A DNA stretch of 64,000 bases, taken from Halicephalobus mephisto. Taxonomy: Eukaryota; Nematoda; Chromadorea; Rhabditida; Panagrolaimidae. The position numbers and the translations under genes were made by a program. Where the stretch lies: NCBI GenBank assembly GCA_009193035.1, contig SWDT01000090.1, positions 1-64,000 on the forward strand, written 5' to 3'. The notes below the pieces were generated by a model. The model searched no databases, had not been told where the DNA came from, and saw only the letters and a program-made list of their open reading frames with translations. Position 1 is the first letter of the stretch; every line of letters begins with the position of its first letter. Shown one piece after another: positions 46,322 through 57,113 of this stretch.

Positions 46322-47610
46322 TGTCGAGAAAGTAGTATATGGGTACGTCTGGCGCCTTATTCCCGACATCTTTCCCCTCCAATATTTATACGATCTACTA
46401 GTATCGATATTTAACGAAATACAATTCCGATCACTTGAATCTAGCACAATCATCTAACCGATCTCGCAGTAGTTATTTCAGAATTGTTCTTGATTATAAA
46501 TGTTTATTGAAGAATTAAAACCATTGACTAATTACGATATTACAAATCTAGCTAAAGAATTAAAAATTAATAACTTCGAAGGGGTATTTATGAGGGATAC
46601 TCTTCCAGACAGATTAATAAAATAGAAAGTGAAATTCTAAATTTAGATATTAGTAAAAATACTGGTACTCATTGAGTTTGTTAGTATAAAAATAAAGAAA
46701 AGTGTCAGTATTTCGATTCCTTTGGATTGGATCCTCCTATTGAATCACAGAATTGCTTAAATTCAGAAATTCAACACACATCATCGTGGTTACTACTGTT
46801 TACTTATTTTAAAGTCATTGGAGAAATATGATTTTAAGGAGATTGTGATAAATAGAGTGGATCCATGAAATTAGATTTTGTAATAATCATGAGCTAATCT
46901 ATCAATTTCATTCTCTAAAATATACCTTTTAAACTCTTCCTTGTTGTTATGATCATCACTCAATGCACTTTATTTTTTAAAGTGGCGCGTATTTTTGTTC
47001 TTGGCGTTGTTTGAAATTTTTTAGAAAATTTTTTGACTAGTTAACTCTTTTACGATAACTTTCCATGCAGAGCATTTTTTATTTGCTTATTTTTTATGGA
47101 TTTATTTCTTAAATTTTAGCTTTTGTGAAACATGCAACTCCTGATTGATCTGCAGGACCACGAAGGAAAGTCACATAAAAATGTGAAATTTATTTTCAAA
47201 GATCAGGTTTGCTCTGTACTTCATTTACATAAATTGTAAAAGCATTATTTTTGGCAACTATCTATCAATTTCAAAGGAAAGTAGATTCAATTTTCCAAAT
47301 CGAGGCTATGTATCAAGAATTATTTCACAATGGTCGGCGAATCGACGTGAAATTGGATTCGAATAGTACTTTATTTGAAATTGGACTGAAGGATATGGAC
47401 ACGGTGATCGTGGTGAGTAATTTTATAATGATATTCTTTGTTTATTGCTATATGGACATGATTTTCGATATGGATTCTGCTAGATTCATCTTTATAGTTT
47501 GGATGAATTTATAACAAAGTTCTGAGAACCTTATCGAAAATCGTGCTATGATATTATAATATAAAGAATCGTCTTATTAATGAATTTAATGGAAATTAAT
47601 CTTTAATTCC
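45013..47610 (+). repeat. right arm of 2.6-kb inverted duplication
   Basis: Mirror of 39830-42410: copy C exons 3-6, the spacer 46322-46975 and the ubiquitin-like exons of copy D. Homology starts in copy C intron 2 and ends in copy D intron 2, just before D's own, non-homologous exon 3. Confidence 0.8.
46980..47131 (+). promoter_or_regulatory. shared upstream module of copy D
   Basis: It contains GTGGCGCGTATTTTTGTTCT, TGGCGTTGTTTGAAATTTTT, GACTAGTTAACTCTTTTACG and CCATGCAGAGCATTTTT, then TTTTAGCTTTTGTGAAAC directly before the ATG. The same order is found before copies A and E and in part before B. The TTTTAG may be a trans-splice acceptor. Confidence 0.5.
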
Positions 47611-48809
47611 ACATTGTAGAAACATGAATTATTGTCGATGTGGAAGGCATTGTTGAAAAGAGCCAATACTTTCAAGGAAACACATGCCGAAGATGAGAAG
47701 AAAGTGATTTATGATGGTTGTCAGGATTTCATCAAGCAATTAAACACCGGCAGCTTTTGTTCTATTTATCCGGATTTCGCTGAAAAATTTGATAAGATTA
47801 TAAGGATGATTTTCTCGTACTATGACATAACTCGAGGAGCAATTGAGGTGAGCATGGGTTAATTTGAGTAGAATCAAGTAACAATGTTTTATTTAGAATT
47901 CCGCAAGAATATACTTCGAAAATCTGTATCATGAGAGGAATCCAATAATAAAGTTTACCAGTCGATCAGAAGGGAGTAGTCGTGGATGCATCTGTCTTGT
48001 GGAAGTGGAGGATACAACAATTAAATACTATATCAAGACACACCATGGAGGTGGGGCCCGTGACAACTGTAAGTTTTATTAAGCGAATGAAAATTAGTAC
48101 CTTTTGAAATTTATTTAGGTACTCGTGCAGATTTGGACCTCAAGGAATTGCTCGCCTATAGGATTCTGCAGGAACTCGGAGTTGGCCCGGAGGTCCACTT
48201 TGTCCCACACGATGGAGACTCCCGATGGATTTTGTACATAGCTAGTCGAGAAATTCCCGGTTTCAAGACGATTGAGGAGGTTGAATCAAGCGAAGTGGAG
48301 GATTTGAGCAAGTACGCAAAAGCTGTAGTCCAAATGCTCTTTCTCTACACAGTTCTGAACATGGCCGACCATCATTTGGCTAATATGGGAGTGGACAGTC
48401 ATGGCTCTTCGTTCATCGTCGACTTTTTCCTGATTGAACGTCGTTCGTTTGATGTGAGGATAGATTTCTACGATAAAGTTAGACAGGCCGGAAAAATCAA
48501 GTAAGCTCTTAAACATTGTTTTAGCTCCCGTTTTGGTTAAAATTTTCTCCGACAACTAAATTCTGTTCTAGGAAGGTTCTCGGGACGTTCCAGGAGAGAC
48601 TCGAAATAGGGAAGAACTATTTGAAAGAGTCGGGTTTTGTGAGAAAAGTGAATGAGACGCTGGAAAGGTTTTTGACTGAAAAAGAAAGAATCTTCGAAGA
48701 AAAGAAGCCGCACTTCGACAGGAAGGAAAAAACCGACGACCTGATACAGTATATGCGAACGGTCAAGGAAAATGCGTCAAAGTTTAGCGAGTTCGAATTG
48801 CAAACTTAA
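47132..48809 (+). CDS. UBL-kinase-like protein, copy D (intact)
   Basis: Six exons (47132-47206, 47254-47412, 47620-47847, 47897-48068, 48119-48500, 48572-48809) join to 417 aa with no stop. Residues 1-78 are ubiquitin-like (MQLLIDLQDHEGKSH; YQELFHNGRRIDVKLD; EIGLKDMDTVIV). Residues 79-154 are helical. Then the kinase-like part: IKYYIKTHHGGG (candidate ATP-binding Lys201), DLKELLAYRILQELGVGPEV (Glu221), WILYIASRE, NMADHHLANMGVD (Asp295, Asn300) and SSFIVDF (Asp313). Asp-x4-Asn followed 13 residues later by Asp-Phe is the spacing of protein-kinase HRDxxxxN and DFG motifs. The Gly of DFG is Phe here. A charged helical tail (residues about 340-417) follows. Exon 2 lacks an AG acceptor: TTTTTG precedes it, as in copy E. 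I know no named family with this architecture in animals; activity and substrate are unknown. Confidence 0.75.
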
Positions 48810-48924
48810 CATAACTTTTAATTGGGTCTTTGAATAAAACGGGTTTATTTTCACTACATTCTTCAACATATTGATCGTATTTATGTTTCGCACTAAAATG
48901 TACAAAATATAGATCGCAGGTATA

Positions 48925-49860
48925 TTAATTACCAGTATGATTGTTGTCTTCAGTATCTAAGAAACGATTTATGTTTTCAATCGAACAATGGTGAGAATTG
49001 TCTTCATTTTGATTATTAATCAGAAATAGATTTATAATCTCTTCAAGAATTTCTTTTTGTTCCAAATTGTGAACTGAAAAAATTTCTTCTTTCTCGTTAC
49101 TGAAAACGTTGATTGCCAAGTTATTCATCTTTTCGATTTTTGGAATATCGGTTATTTTAATAGGAAATTGAATTGTGTCAAAAGTCAATTCATTTTCATA
49201 TTGTTTGTATTTTGAGACTCTTTAGGCATCTTTTTCAATGGGGTGCTAAGCTGCTAATAAACACCACCTAAAACATCTTTCGTCTTCGTTTTTAATGTTT
49301 ACAATAGCTTTCTTGTCCTTGATCCATTTGGGTAATTCCAAACAAGAACCACCTTTAAACGGTCGGTATTTGGATTGATGCATTAATAAGCGATTGATTT
49401 TCTGAAAACGCCAATGAGATCCTTGTAATTCAGCTACTATTAATTTATCGAGCATTTCTGAAATTCTTTCCTATCATCATGAATTAACAAGGGTTTAGTT
49501 TTAGTCTTAATATAATGTATTATATTTTCACTTAATCTCGACAATTTCACTTCTAAAGTGAAATATATTTTAGCATTTGAAGTCACCATGTCATTAATTA
49601 CTCCCATTTCCATTTTTCAAAGTAGGCATTAAGATTAATGGAATTATTTTCATTTTCATAAATGGTGTCTTTTGCGATATTTTAAAATCCTTTATATTCA
49701 AAAAATAGATTCTTTGAACGGAAATATTTCTTTGAGATTTAGTTCTGGTTGACGTTGCCTCTGCTAACAACCTGACCAGAAGTTGGGTTACTGTCTTCGG
49801 CAGCAGTTCGAGTTCTCGAATTATTTTCTTGGCAGCATTTCGACCAAGCTGGGTTATCAC
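48925..49860 (-). pseudogene. Polinton/Maverick DNA polymerase N-terminal region, degraded fragment
   Basis: Polintons are large virus-like DNA transposons encoding a protein-primed family B DNA polymerase. On the minus strand, GRNAAKKIIRELELLPKTV lies at about 49860-49780. Next comes MLDKLIVAELQGSHWRFQKI, then SKYRPFKGGSCLELPKWI and KDKKAIVNIKNEDERCFRWC (about 49455-49255). LTFDTIQFPIKITDIPKIEK and NNLAINVFSNEKEEIF follow (about 49190-49080). This order (QGS-W, KYxPxxGSS, LPxxIxxKKAIxNxxN-D-CFxW, FPxxIxDIPKxExxNNxxINVF) is the hallmark N-terminal region of these polymerases. Stops and frame changes separate the blocks, and no exonuclease or polymerase motifs follow, so this is a dead fragment. 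Confidence 0.78.
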
Positions 49861-50772
49861 CAGCGCCTAGTAATGAATGAAGAATGTTTTTAATTTGATC
49901 ATTGTCTTCGCGAATATTATTAACACTCTTTATTAATCACGAATACTAGTAGTATACGGTACATAGTCACTTTGCTACTGGAAAGCAGAATATTCCATTT
50001 TTCAGTAGTAGTGATTACTCACCACTAAAGTTCTATCAATGAAAGAAGCTATACGGTGTTTCTTGACACAGCAACTTCTTTACTTTCCAGAAAGATCCAC
50101 AGAAGTAACTCTTGGAGGGGACCATGAGAAAAAAGCTTTTGAAATCGGCTTCTTTTTCCCACAACTTCATAAATCTTGTAATCTGGATAAGATTATTATA
50201 TTATCCATTAAATCAGGCAATGATAACTATAAAAATATTCACGAGATTTTGAAGACAATTGATTCAAAAATATTCAAATACAGATAGCTTGATTCAGTCG
50301 TCAAAAAAAGCATTAAACTTTTGTACGTAGAGCAAAAAAATAAAAACAATGTTTTCGTGCCGAAAGTACCATGAGGTTTCCGCTGTGCCCACCTGGAAAA
50401 TTACCATGAAGGAGTTAGCTAGCCAAAAATTCTTCGAAAAAATTCGAAACATAACGCCAAGAACAAAAATACGCGCCACTTTAAAATGCGTTTGAGGGAC
50501 ACATGCAACCAAGTGAAAATTTGGAGTACACGTACTTTTCAGAAACTTTAATAACAAAAATAAAATTTTTGATTGATTTTATTTTTTTAATTTTCTATTT
50601 TTCAAAAATTTTTAGTTGATTTTAATTTTTAGTTCATTTTTATTTTTCTAAGTTTTAGAAATTTTTTTTCATAACAAAAGTGGAATTTTTTTTATTTTTA
50701 TTTTTTTAAGTTTTAGAAATTTTTTTTCATAACAAAAGTGGAATTTTTAGTTCATTTTTATTTTTCTAAGTT
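49861..50772. other. spacer with an orphan copy of the UBL-kinase upstream module
   Basis: 49968-50030 is a palindrome (TTGCTACTGGAAAGCAGAAT mirrored by ATTCCATTTTTCAGTAGTAG) like those beside copies A and B. 50385-50482 carries the module in reverse (GGAGTTAGCTAGCC; TTCGAAACATAACGCCAAGA; ACAAAAATACGCGCCACT), but no family gene lies downstream on that strand, only the Polinton fragment. 50600-50800 has three copies of a unit with TTTTAGAAATTTTTTTTCATA and ACAAAAGTGGAATTTTT (parts). A short 82-codon open frame at 50039 is not recognised. Confidence 0.5.
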
Positions 50773-53700
50773 TTAGAAATTTTTTTTCATAACAAAATGA
50801 AGTTCTTTCAGTTCATTATCGTTCCTCAAAGAACGAGAAACGGGTCGTTGGAGTTTGATGCTTGATCCGGATTGGCTTCTGGCCCTGAATTTGGCATTTC
50901 CGTCTTTGGGAATTTCCACAGGAGGTTGATCTGATCTCGAAGCGACATTTCTTATCCATTGATTAGGTACAGTATTTTTCGATAAATTATTTGCAATATT
51001 TTTCATTTCTTCTGTAATTTTTTGAATTTTTGAACAATTTTTAATTGATTCCAATTCAGGAAGTAATTTCAAAATTTTCGAAGCAGATATCCTTGAAACT
51101 AAATCTTTATCGTTGAGATTCGACTGAAGAAGAGCTACTTGTTCTTTTAATAATTCTAATTCTTCAAAAATTTTTCCATTTTTTTCAACATCGATTTCCG
51201 GAAGATCCTGGTCGTGGGCCGAGGCGGAGACACTCATGCAGGTCAGTGGCAGTTTCATTACTGTAGGGTTTACGGTACGTTTGTCTTTTCTGTCCTGATT
51301 TGGGTGTGGTTTTCCGGCTACAGTAATGTGTGAAAAATGAGTAACACCGTAAATTTCGGGTTTTGGAAATTTCTAAAAAAAATTATTTTTTAAATTTATT
51401 TTTTAAATCTTACTGTAGGAAATCTAAGATGAATACAGTAATCCACAAAAATTTGAACATCGACAATCGGCGGATATCTCATCAAAAACTGCAAAGCTGT
51501 GGAATAATCGGCATCCAGCAGCAATCGACGGATTTGGATAAGCATGGCCACGAATATGTCGTCGATGACGTCAAATGAGGGTCTATCTGAGAAAATTACG
51601 TCCCACAAAAAAAGCAAATCTGGAAACGGAAATTCACGACCATACAGTAATCTCAGCCATCTCCTAAAAATAATATTATTTTTAAAACAAAAACAAACAT
51701 TCTCGAGGTCTGTAAAAAACCAACATCAAAATCAAAGTTGAACTAAAATCCGCACTTTGCTCGCAATATTATGGCAGTTTGGTAGGGAATTTTTATGTTT
51801 AAATTGATGAAAATTTAAAAATCGAAATCCGCACTTTGCTCGCAATATTCGATCAGATAAGTCGTTATTTCTGAATATTTATAAATACAACAAAAATCCG
51901 CACTTTGCTCGCAATATTGTGACAATTCGATAAATATTTATAATTAAATTGATCAAAATTTCGAAACCAAAGCAAAATTCGCACTTTGCTCGAAAAATTC
52001 GGTCGTCTCAATTGTGCGTAAAAATTGAATTTGGCTTTAAAATATGATTAGATCCTTTCAAAATCAAAGAAACACTAAATTTTATGCTTTTCGGTCTCGA
52101 CCGGAAAATTCTAAAATATCTCCCCAAGAGCATTTCGTATTAAAATTCGTTTTTGATTTTTCTTCAGTAATTACAGTAATCCAACTTACAATCCGTACAA
52201 TCGAGGACTGATGTCCAGAGCCTTCAGATGACTCCACAACTGAGGATCCAGATCCCTTAATCTCATGTCGTAGATCAAATCCAATTTTTCGATCCAAACA
52301 GCTTTCGATTTTTTTCCTTTTTCTCTAAAATAATTTAAATTTTCAAAATTAGAAAAATCGAATTTTCAAAATTAAAAAAAAAATTTAAATTTGAAAATAC
52401 TTACATGCCACATCTGGAATATGGATTTTCTTGATTTTGTTCTAGTTCATCCGCAGCGGCGTAAAATCCTCCGATAATCTGCATAATTTTGTGGAAAATA
52501 AAATAAAGATCATGTTCGAGATACTTTTCATCATTAATGATTTTTAATAACGATTTATCGTTCATGTTCGATCTGAAAGCATTTCAAAATCAATCAGGAT
52601 ATATGGAAATCTTTTAGTTGGGACATTTGTGTCCTAGATATTCGTGTTCCAATTATGACTTCAGAATTCTGAATCTTAAAGATTAACTTTTAAACTTTAA
52701 AATTCAAGATACTAAATTTAGAAATTTAAAATTGTGAATCTTAAAAATTAATTTTCGACTTCTGAATGCTAAAAATTAACTTTCGAGTTCAGAATTCTAA
52801 AGATGACTTTCTGAATCTGCAGACTTGATTACTTTATTAAAAGTACTTTTTCTTCAATTCTAAAAGCACCTGAAATTTTCTCCTAAAATTCCATAAAACC
52901 TCAAAATTTACTTAAATTCGAAAATTTTCACATGAGAAAGTTCCCTAAATTTCTTTTTTAATTTTTGAACGAAAGTCAGAATCGGAACATGAATATCCAA
53001 ACCAAATACTGGATAATCTAAAGCTTACGGTAGGAGATCCAACTCTTCGAAATGACGGTAGGCGGATCTGTCGTTGTGGAGAGCGAACAGGACCGGAGCC
53101 AAGATCTCGTGCATGCCTTGTCTGTAGGACAGCTCTGGATTTTTTTTTGAATATATGAACAGAACGTTTTTCATCATGTTCTTTATTCCGGTTTCTTTGA
53201 AAAATCTGATTTCTGGAAACGTTCGATTTACGTCTTTGTCGATCAATTCTTTGAGTTCTTCGTCGAGGAAATACCGATGCCAGGGACTTTCAGATTCCAA
53301 AGACAGAGGATTGTTCACATCCAGGGACAATCCAAAAACTTCCTGATCCGGATAAGACGGATTCTGGAGGAAAATAAATTACAAAATTTTAATTTCCGAT
53401 ATATCAACTCACTTCTTTTTTGTAACCTTCGTAGAGTTCTCTGTCCCGGTTAAATTTCACTCTCCATTCATTGTGATCCAAAGGAATACATCCAAGCATA
53501 ACCTGAAAGATTCAGGAATAGAAAAATACAAAACTAAGAAATTAAAAATTTTAAAAATAAATGATGTGTAAAAATTTTTAAATTTAAAACATCCACATAA
53601 AAACCATAAAGAAGAATTTAAAAATAAGCAAAAAATTAAATATGAAAAAACAAAAAATATGTTTAAAAAAGTAAAAAATGTTAAAAATTTATAAACGTAA

Positions 53701-54296
53701 TAAATAAAGAACTTCCTAAAATTTCAAAATATAAAAGTAATATATGCAATTATAATAATAATATATGATAATTAATATATGAAAAGTAAAAAAAAATATA
53801 TATATAAAGTTTAAAAATTTATAAATGTAATAAATAACTTCCTAAAATTTGAAAATGTATATAAAAGTAATATATGCAATTATATATAATAATATATGAT
53901 AATTAATATATGAAAAGTAAAAAAAAAATATATATAAAGTTTAAAAATTTACAAACGTAATAGAGAACTTCCTAAAATTTGAAAATGTATATAAAAGTAA
54001 TATATGCGATTACATATATGATTATAAATAATAATATATGATAATTAATATATGGAAAAGAAGAAATATAAGAAAAACTTTAAAATTAGAAATCCCACCC
54101 TCCAGTACAACGTCCTAACGGGAGAATCCCTGAGATTTCCCTGGATAGCGGTTCTTTTAATGTTTTCAAAGTCGTGCAAATTGCCCAACAGTTGGTTCCA
54201 TTGGAATCTGAAAAATTTCCAAATTAATTTTTATTTAAAAAAAACTTACGTAAAAGAATTTTTTAATTGTCCATTTTGTTTGATTTCACTTTCCAT
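50773..54296 (-). CDS. TBC1D5: TBC1D5-like Rab GTPase-activating protein
   Basis: TBC1D5 is a Rab7 GAP acting with retromer on endosomes. Minus-strand exons 54296-54250, 54207-54099, 53502-53413, 53363-53029, 52572-52405, 52324-52190, 51663-51414 and 51372-50773 join in frame to 577 aa. The TBC domain spans about 20-330. It has FQWNQLLGNL and IQGNLRDSPVRTLYWR; then NNPLSLESESPWHRYF and LIDKDVNRTFPEIRFF (arginine finger R129); then ELSYRQGMHEILAPVLFALH (glutamine finger Q164); then DPQLWSHLKALDISPRLYGL and RWLRLLYGREFPFPDLLFLW. FPFPDLLFLWDVIFSD and DDIFVAMLIQIRRLLL match the TBC1D5 branch. The tail has a predicted coiled coil (EELELLKEQVALLQSNL) and a short basic, Ser-rich end. It is shorter than vertebrate TBC1D5 (about 800 aa). 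The start is the first in-frame ATG after the upstream AT-rich stretch; an extra 5' exon is possible. Confidence 0.9.
51740..52010. repeat. GTTGC..GCAAAGTGC repeat in TBC1D5-like intron
   Basis: Four reverse-orientation units carry AAATCCGCACTTTGCTCGCA followed by ATATT, at about 51750, 51825, 51895 and 51975, separated by spacers with TTTATGTTTAAATTGATGAA. They sit between the 51663 and 52190 exon borders. Confidence 0.7.
53550..54050. repeat. ~125-bp tandem repeat in TBC1D5-like intron 2
   Basis: Three units contain AACTTCCTAAAATTTGAAAA, TGTATATAAAAGTAATATAT and GATAATTAATATATGAAAAG, ending in ATATATATAAAGTTTAAAAA. They are extremely AT-rich. Confidence 0.7.
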
Positions 54297-54712
54297 GCCG
54301 TGGAAATAGTTTTTAAATAAAGTAATTAAATTGTAGAATTAGTAATTGTTTACAACAATTGTCTCTAGAAAGTATCGACAGATAAAATCGGCATTTGTCC
54401 GATCTTCGTGGCGAGAAGATGAATGGCGGTTTTACAGCCTACAGAGAACACTAGCGCTCGTCTTCTGAAAAATCATAACTTTAATACAAAAAATTGACTT
54501 TGATATATCAAAAACTAAATTTAATATATAAAAATTAATTTTCATATATCAAAAATAAAATTTCATATATCAAAAATTAATTTTCATATATCAAAAACTA
54601 AATTTAATATATCAAAATAAAATTTCATATATCAAAAACTAAATTTAATATATAAAAATTACAATTGATATACCAAAACTTAATCTTCATATGTAAAAAG
54701 TTAATTATCATA
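54297..54712. other. intergenic gap between TBC1D5-like gene and the + strand gene
   Basis: 54350-54480 is GC-richer; on the minus strand it follows a TTTTCAG acceptor and could be a 5' UTR exon of the TBC1D5-like gene, but this is not certain. 54500-54690 is a roughly 35-bp repeat of CATATATCAAAAACTAAATT with TAATATAT. Confidence 0.4.
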
Positions 54713-57113
54713 ATGAAAAACACGAAATGTAGTTTGTGGTCTTGGTTCTACTTTGTATTAAAAAACGGACAGGAAGGGAAATTTTCCAGAATAGTGACTA
54801 TCCTAAAGCTAGTACGGACCAAAGTCGCTTTTTATGGGACACCAAGAATCCAACAGCCGACGAGTGCAGACCACTTGGCGTGTATGTCCCTATCCCACAC
54901 CGGAATTACGAAATTTTTCAGGATAATGACAGACGAGATGGATCACGGAAATCTCAAAAATTTAATAACCAAAGAAGACCAAAAACCGAAGGAAATAATA
55001 GTAAGTTTTAAATTTAAAAATAATTATAAAATTAAAATTTTATTACGAAACGGTCTCGACGGGAATTTTTAGAAATCACAGTAACTTGTAATTTTGGCTT
55101 CACATGAGGGTTTCGAAATGAACCATATTTGAAAAATCAAAATTTTTGAGCGAAACGGTCTCGACACGAAAATTTACAATTTTCCAGTTGAGACCTAAAA
55201 TTTAAAAAATAACATCGTTTCGGAAGGATATAATTATAGTACTTTAAAAATCCTAAAAAAATTGAGCGAAATGGTCCCGATAAGAAAATTTAGATCTTTC
55301 CAGTAGGGACTCAAAAAGTTAAAAAATTATAAAATTACAATTATATTATTTTCCAAAAATTATTCCGGAACGAATTTTGAAAAATTTCCAGTTGAAACTC
55401 AAAAAATTATAAAATTATAAAATTACAATTGTATTATCTTCCAAAAATTATTCCGGAACGAATTTTGAAAATTTTCCAGTTGAAACTCAAAAAGCAAAAA
55501 AGTTAAAAAATTACAATTATATTATTTTTCGAAAATTATTCCGGAACGAATTTTGAAAGTTTTTAGTAATAAATATTTCAGTACATATTCAGGACAAGCA
55601 CTACAGTAAAAAACGAATTCGAAAATTCTGAAGATGAAACAACCGTAATCAAACATGACAGTAAAAATAAAAAAATAATTAATTTTGATTTTTCTGAAAC
55701 TACTTTAACGACGATCCAAAGCAGTGGATATCTGGATAAACGAAAGAGATATGTCTGCGAAAAAGAAGCCGAAACCCGTATCGCAGTCAACGACGCCTCC
55801 ACCATAGCGAAGTCAGTTTTTTTTTAAATTCATTTTTAAAAAAACAAAATTATTCAATTGACTTTCGTTAAATTCAAAAATGAAACAATTTTTACATTAT
55901 TTTTAAAATTTCAAATTTTTAGATAAAATTATTTTTAAAATTTCAAATTTTAGAAAATTTAAATAAAAATGAAAGAAAATAAAAATCATCAAATTTTTCG
56001 TTTTTATAAATTTTTTATTTTTTGAGGAAAATTTGAAAATTCAAAAAAATTCGAATTTTTTTAATAAAATTTAAATTTTAAAAATTATAAAATTTTTTTT
56101 CGCGGAAAATTTAGAAATTTAAAGAAAATTTTTCTCGAAATTAAATATAAAATTAAAAAAATTAACTCAGTACGAATTTCCAAAATTTCTCAGAATCGTT
56201 CTAAAATAAGAAAACAGTGAGTGCGAAGCGAGTCAATTGCAGTTGAGAATTGCCAGATTTTCCATTTTTTAATTTTATAAATTTTTTTTTCTCTACGCGG
56301 AAGTTCAAAAGTCTCAAAAATTGCATTAATAAAAAATTAAATTTAAAATTTTTAAAGAAATTTTTTGGAATTATTCTAAAATAAAAATTAATGAAAATTA
56401 GATGAATCAATTTAGATGTCATTTATTTTAAAAATTTTTTTCATTTTCTATTTTTTTAAATTTTTTTTTATTTTAAAAAATTTTCTAACTTTCGGCGGGA
56501 AATTCGAAAATTCAAAAAAATTAAAATTTTCAAAGAAATTACTTTCACAAAAAATTAATTAAAATAATCTAAAATAATAATAATAATAATAAAGTAAATC
56601 GATTTAGATATAATTGATTTTTTTATTTTTATAAACTTTTCTAACTTTCGGCGGGAAATTCGAAAATTCTAAAAATTTAAAATTAAAATTTTACAAAATT
56701 GTTTTAAAACGAATTTTTATAATATTTTGAAAAATTCCAAAATAAAAAAAAAGATTTTTATAATAATTAAAAATTTAAATTTAAAAAATGTTTTTATTCG
56801 AAAATTAAAAAAATATTATTTTCTTATTCGAAAATAAAAAAAATGTTTTTTTTAAAATTATAATATTTGTAATTAAAAATTTAAATTTAAAAAAGTGTTT
56901 TTAAAATTATGATATTTGTAATTAAAAATTTAAATTTAAAAAAATGTTTTTAAAATTATAATATTTGTAATTAAAAATTTAAATTCTAGGGCTTGTTTGA
57001 AGGAAGATAAAAGTACTCAGTACGAAAAACAAAATTTAGGCCAAGAAGCAATTCGAAGAGCCGTGAATTCGTTGATGGAAACGAAATTCCTCGATTACGC
57101 AACTTCAATGTGA
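54713..57113 (+). CDS. uncharacterised protein gene, 3 exons seen
   Basis: I do not recognise the product. The model with 54713-55000, 55582-55811 and 56990-57113 stays in frame for 213 aa. The two 3' exons look sound: NEFENSEDETTVIKHDSKNK, QSSGYLDKRKRYVCEKEAET, then QYEKQNLGQEAIRRAVNSLM and a TGA at 57111-57113. They are hydrophilic and rich in E, K and T. The first exon is doubtful. A second frame through the same bases (VVLVLLCIKKRTGREIF, then WDTKNPTADECRPLGVYVPI) is equally open, and has a better codon pattern and a transmembrane-like start. It would join to an acceptor at 55606 instead. In that reading the gene is a membrane protein whose upstream exons I cannot find. Intron 2 is 1.2 kb of A/T-rich sequence. 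Confidence 0.5.
55290..55560. repeat. ~90-bp tandem repeat in intron of the uncharacterised gene
   Basis: Three to four copies carry CCAAAAATTATTCCGGAACG, AATTTTGAAAATTTTCCAGT and TGAAACTCAAAA, with short variable spacers. Confidence 0.65.

Noticed and set aside
50039..50287. 82-codon open frame
   Set aside because: No homology seen, lies within duplicated spacer sequence, no splice partners.
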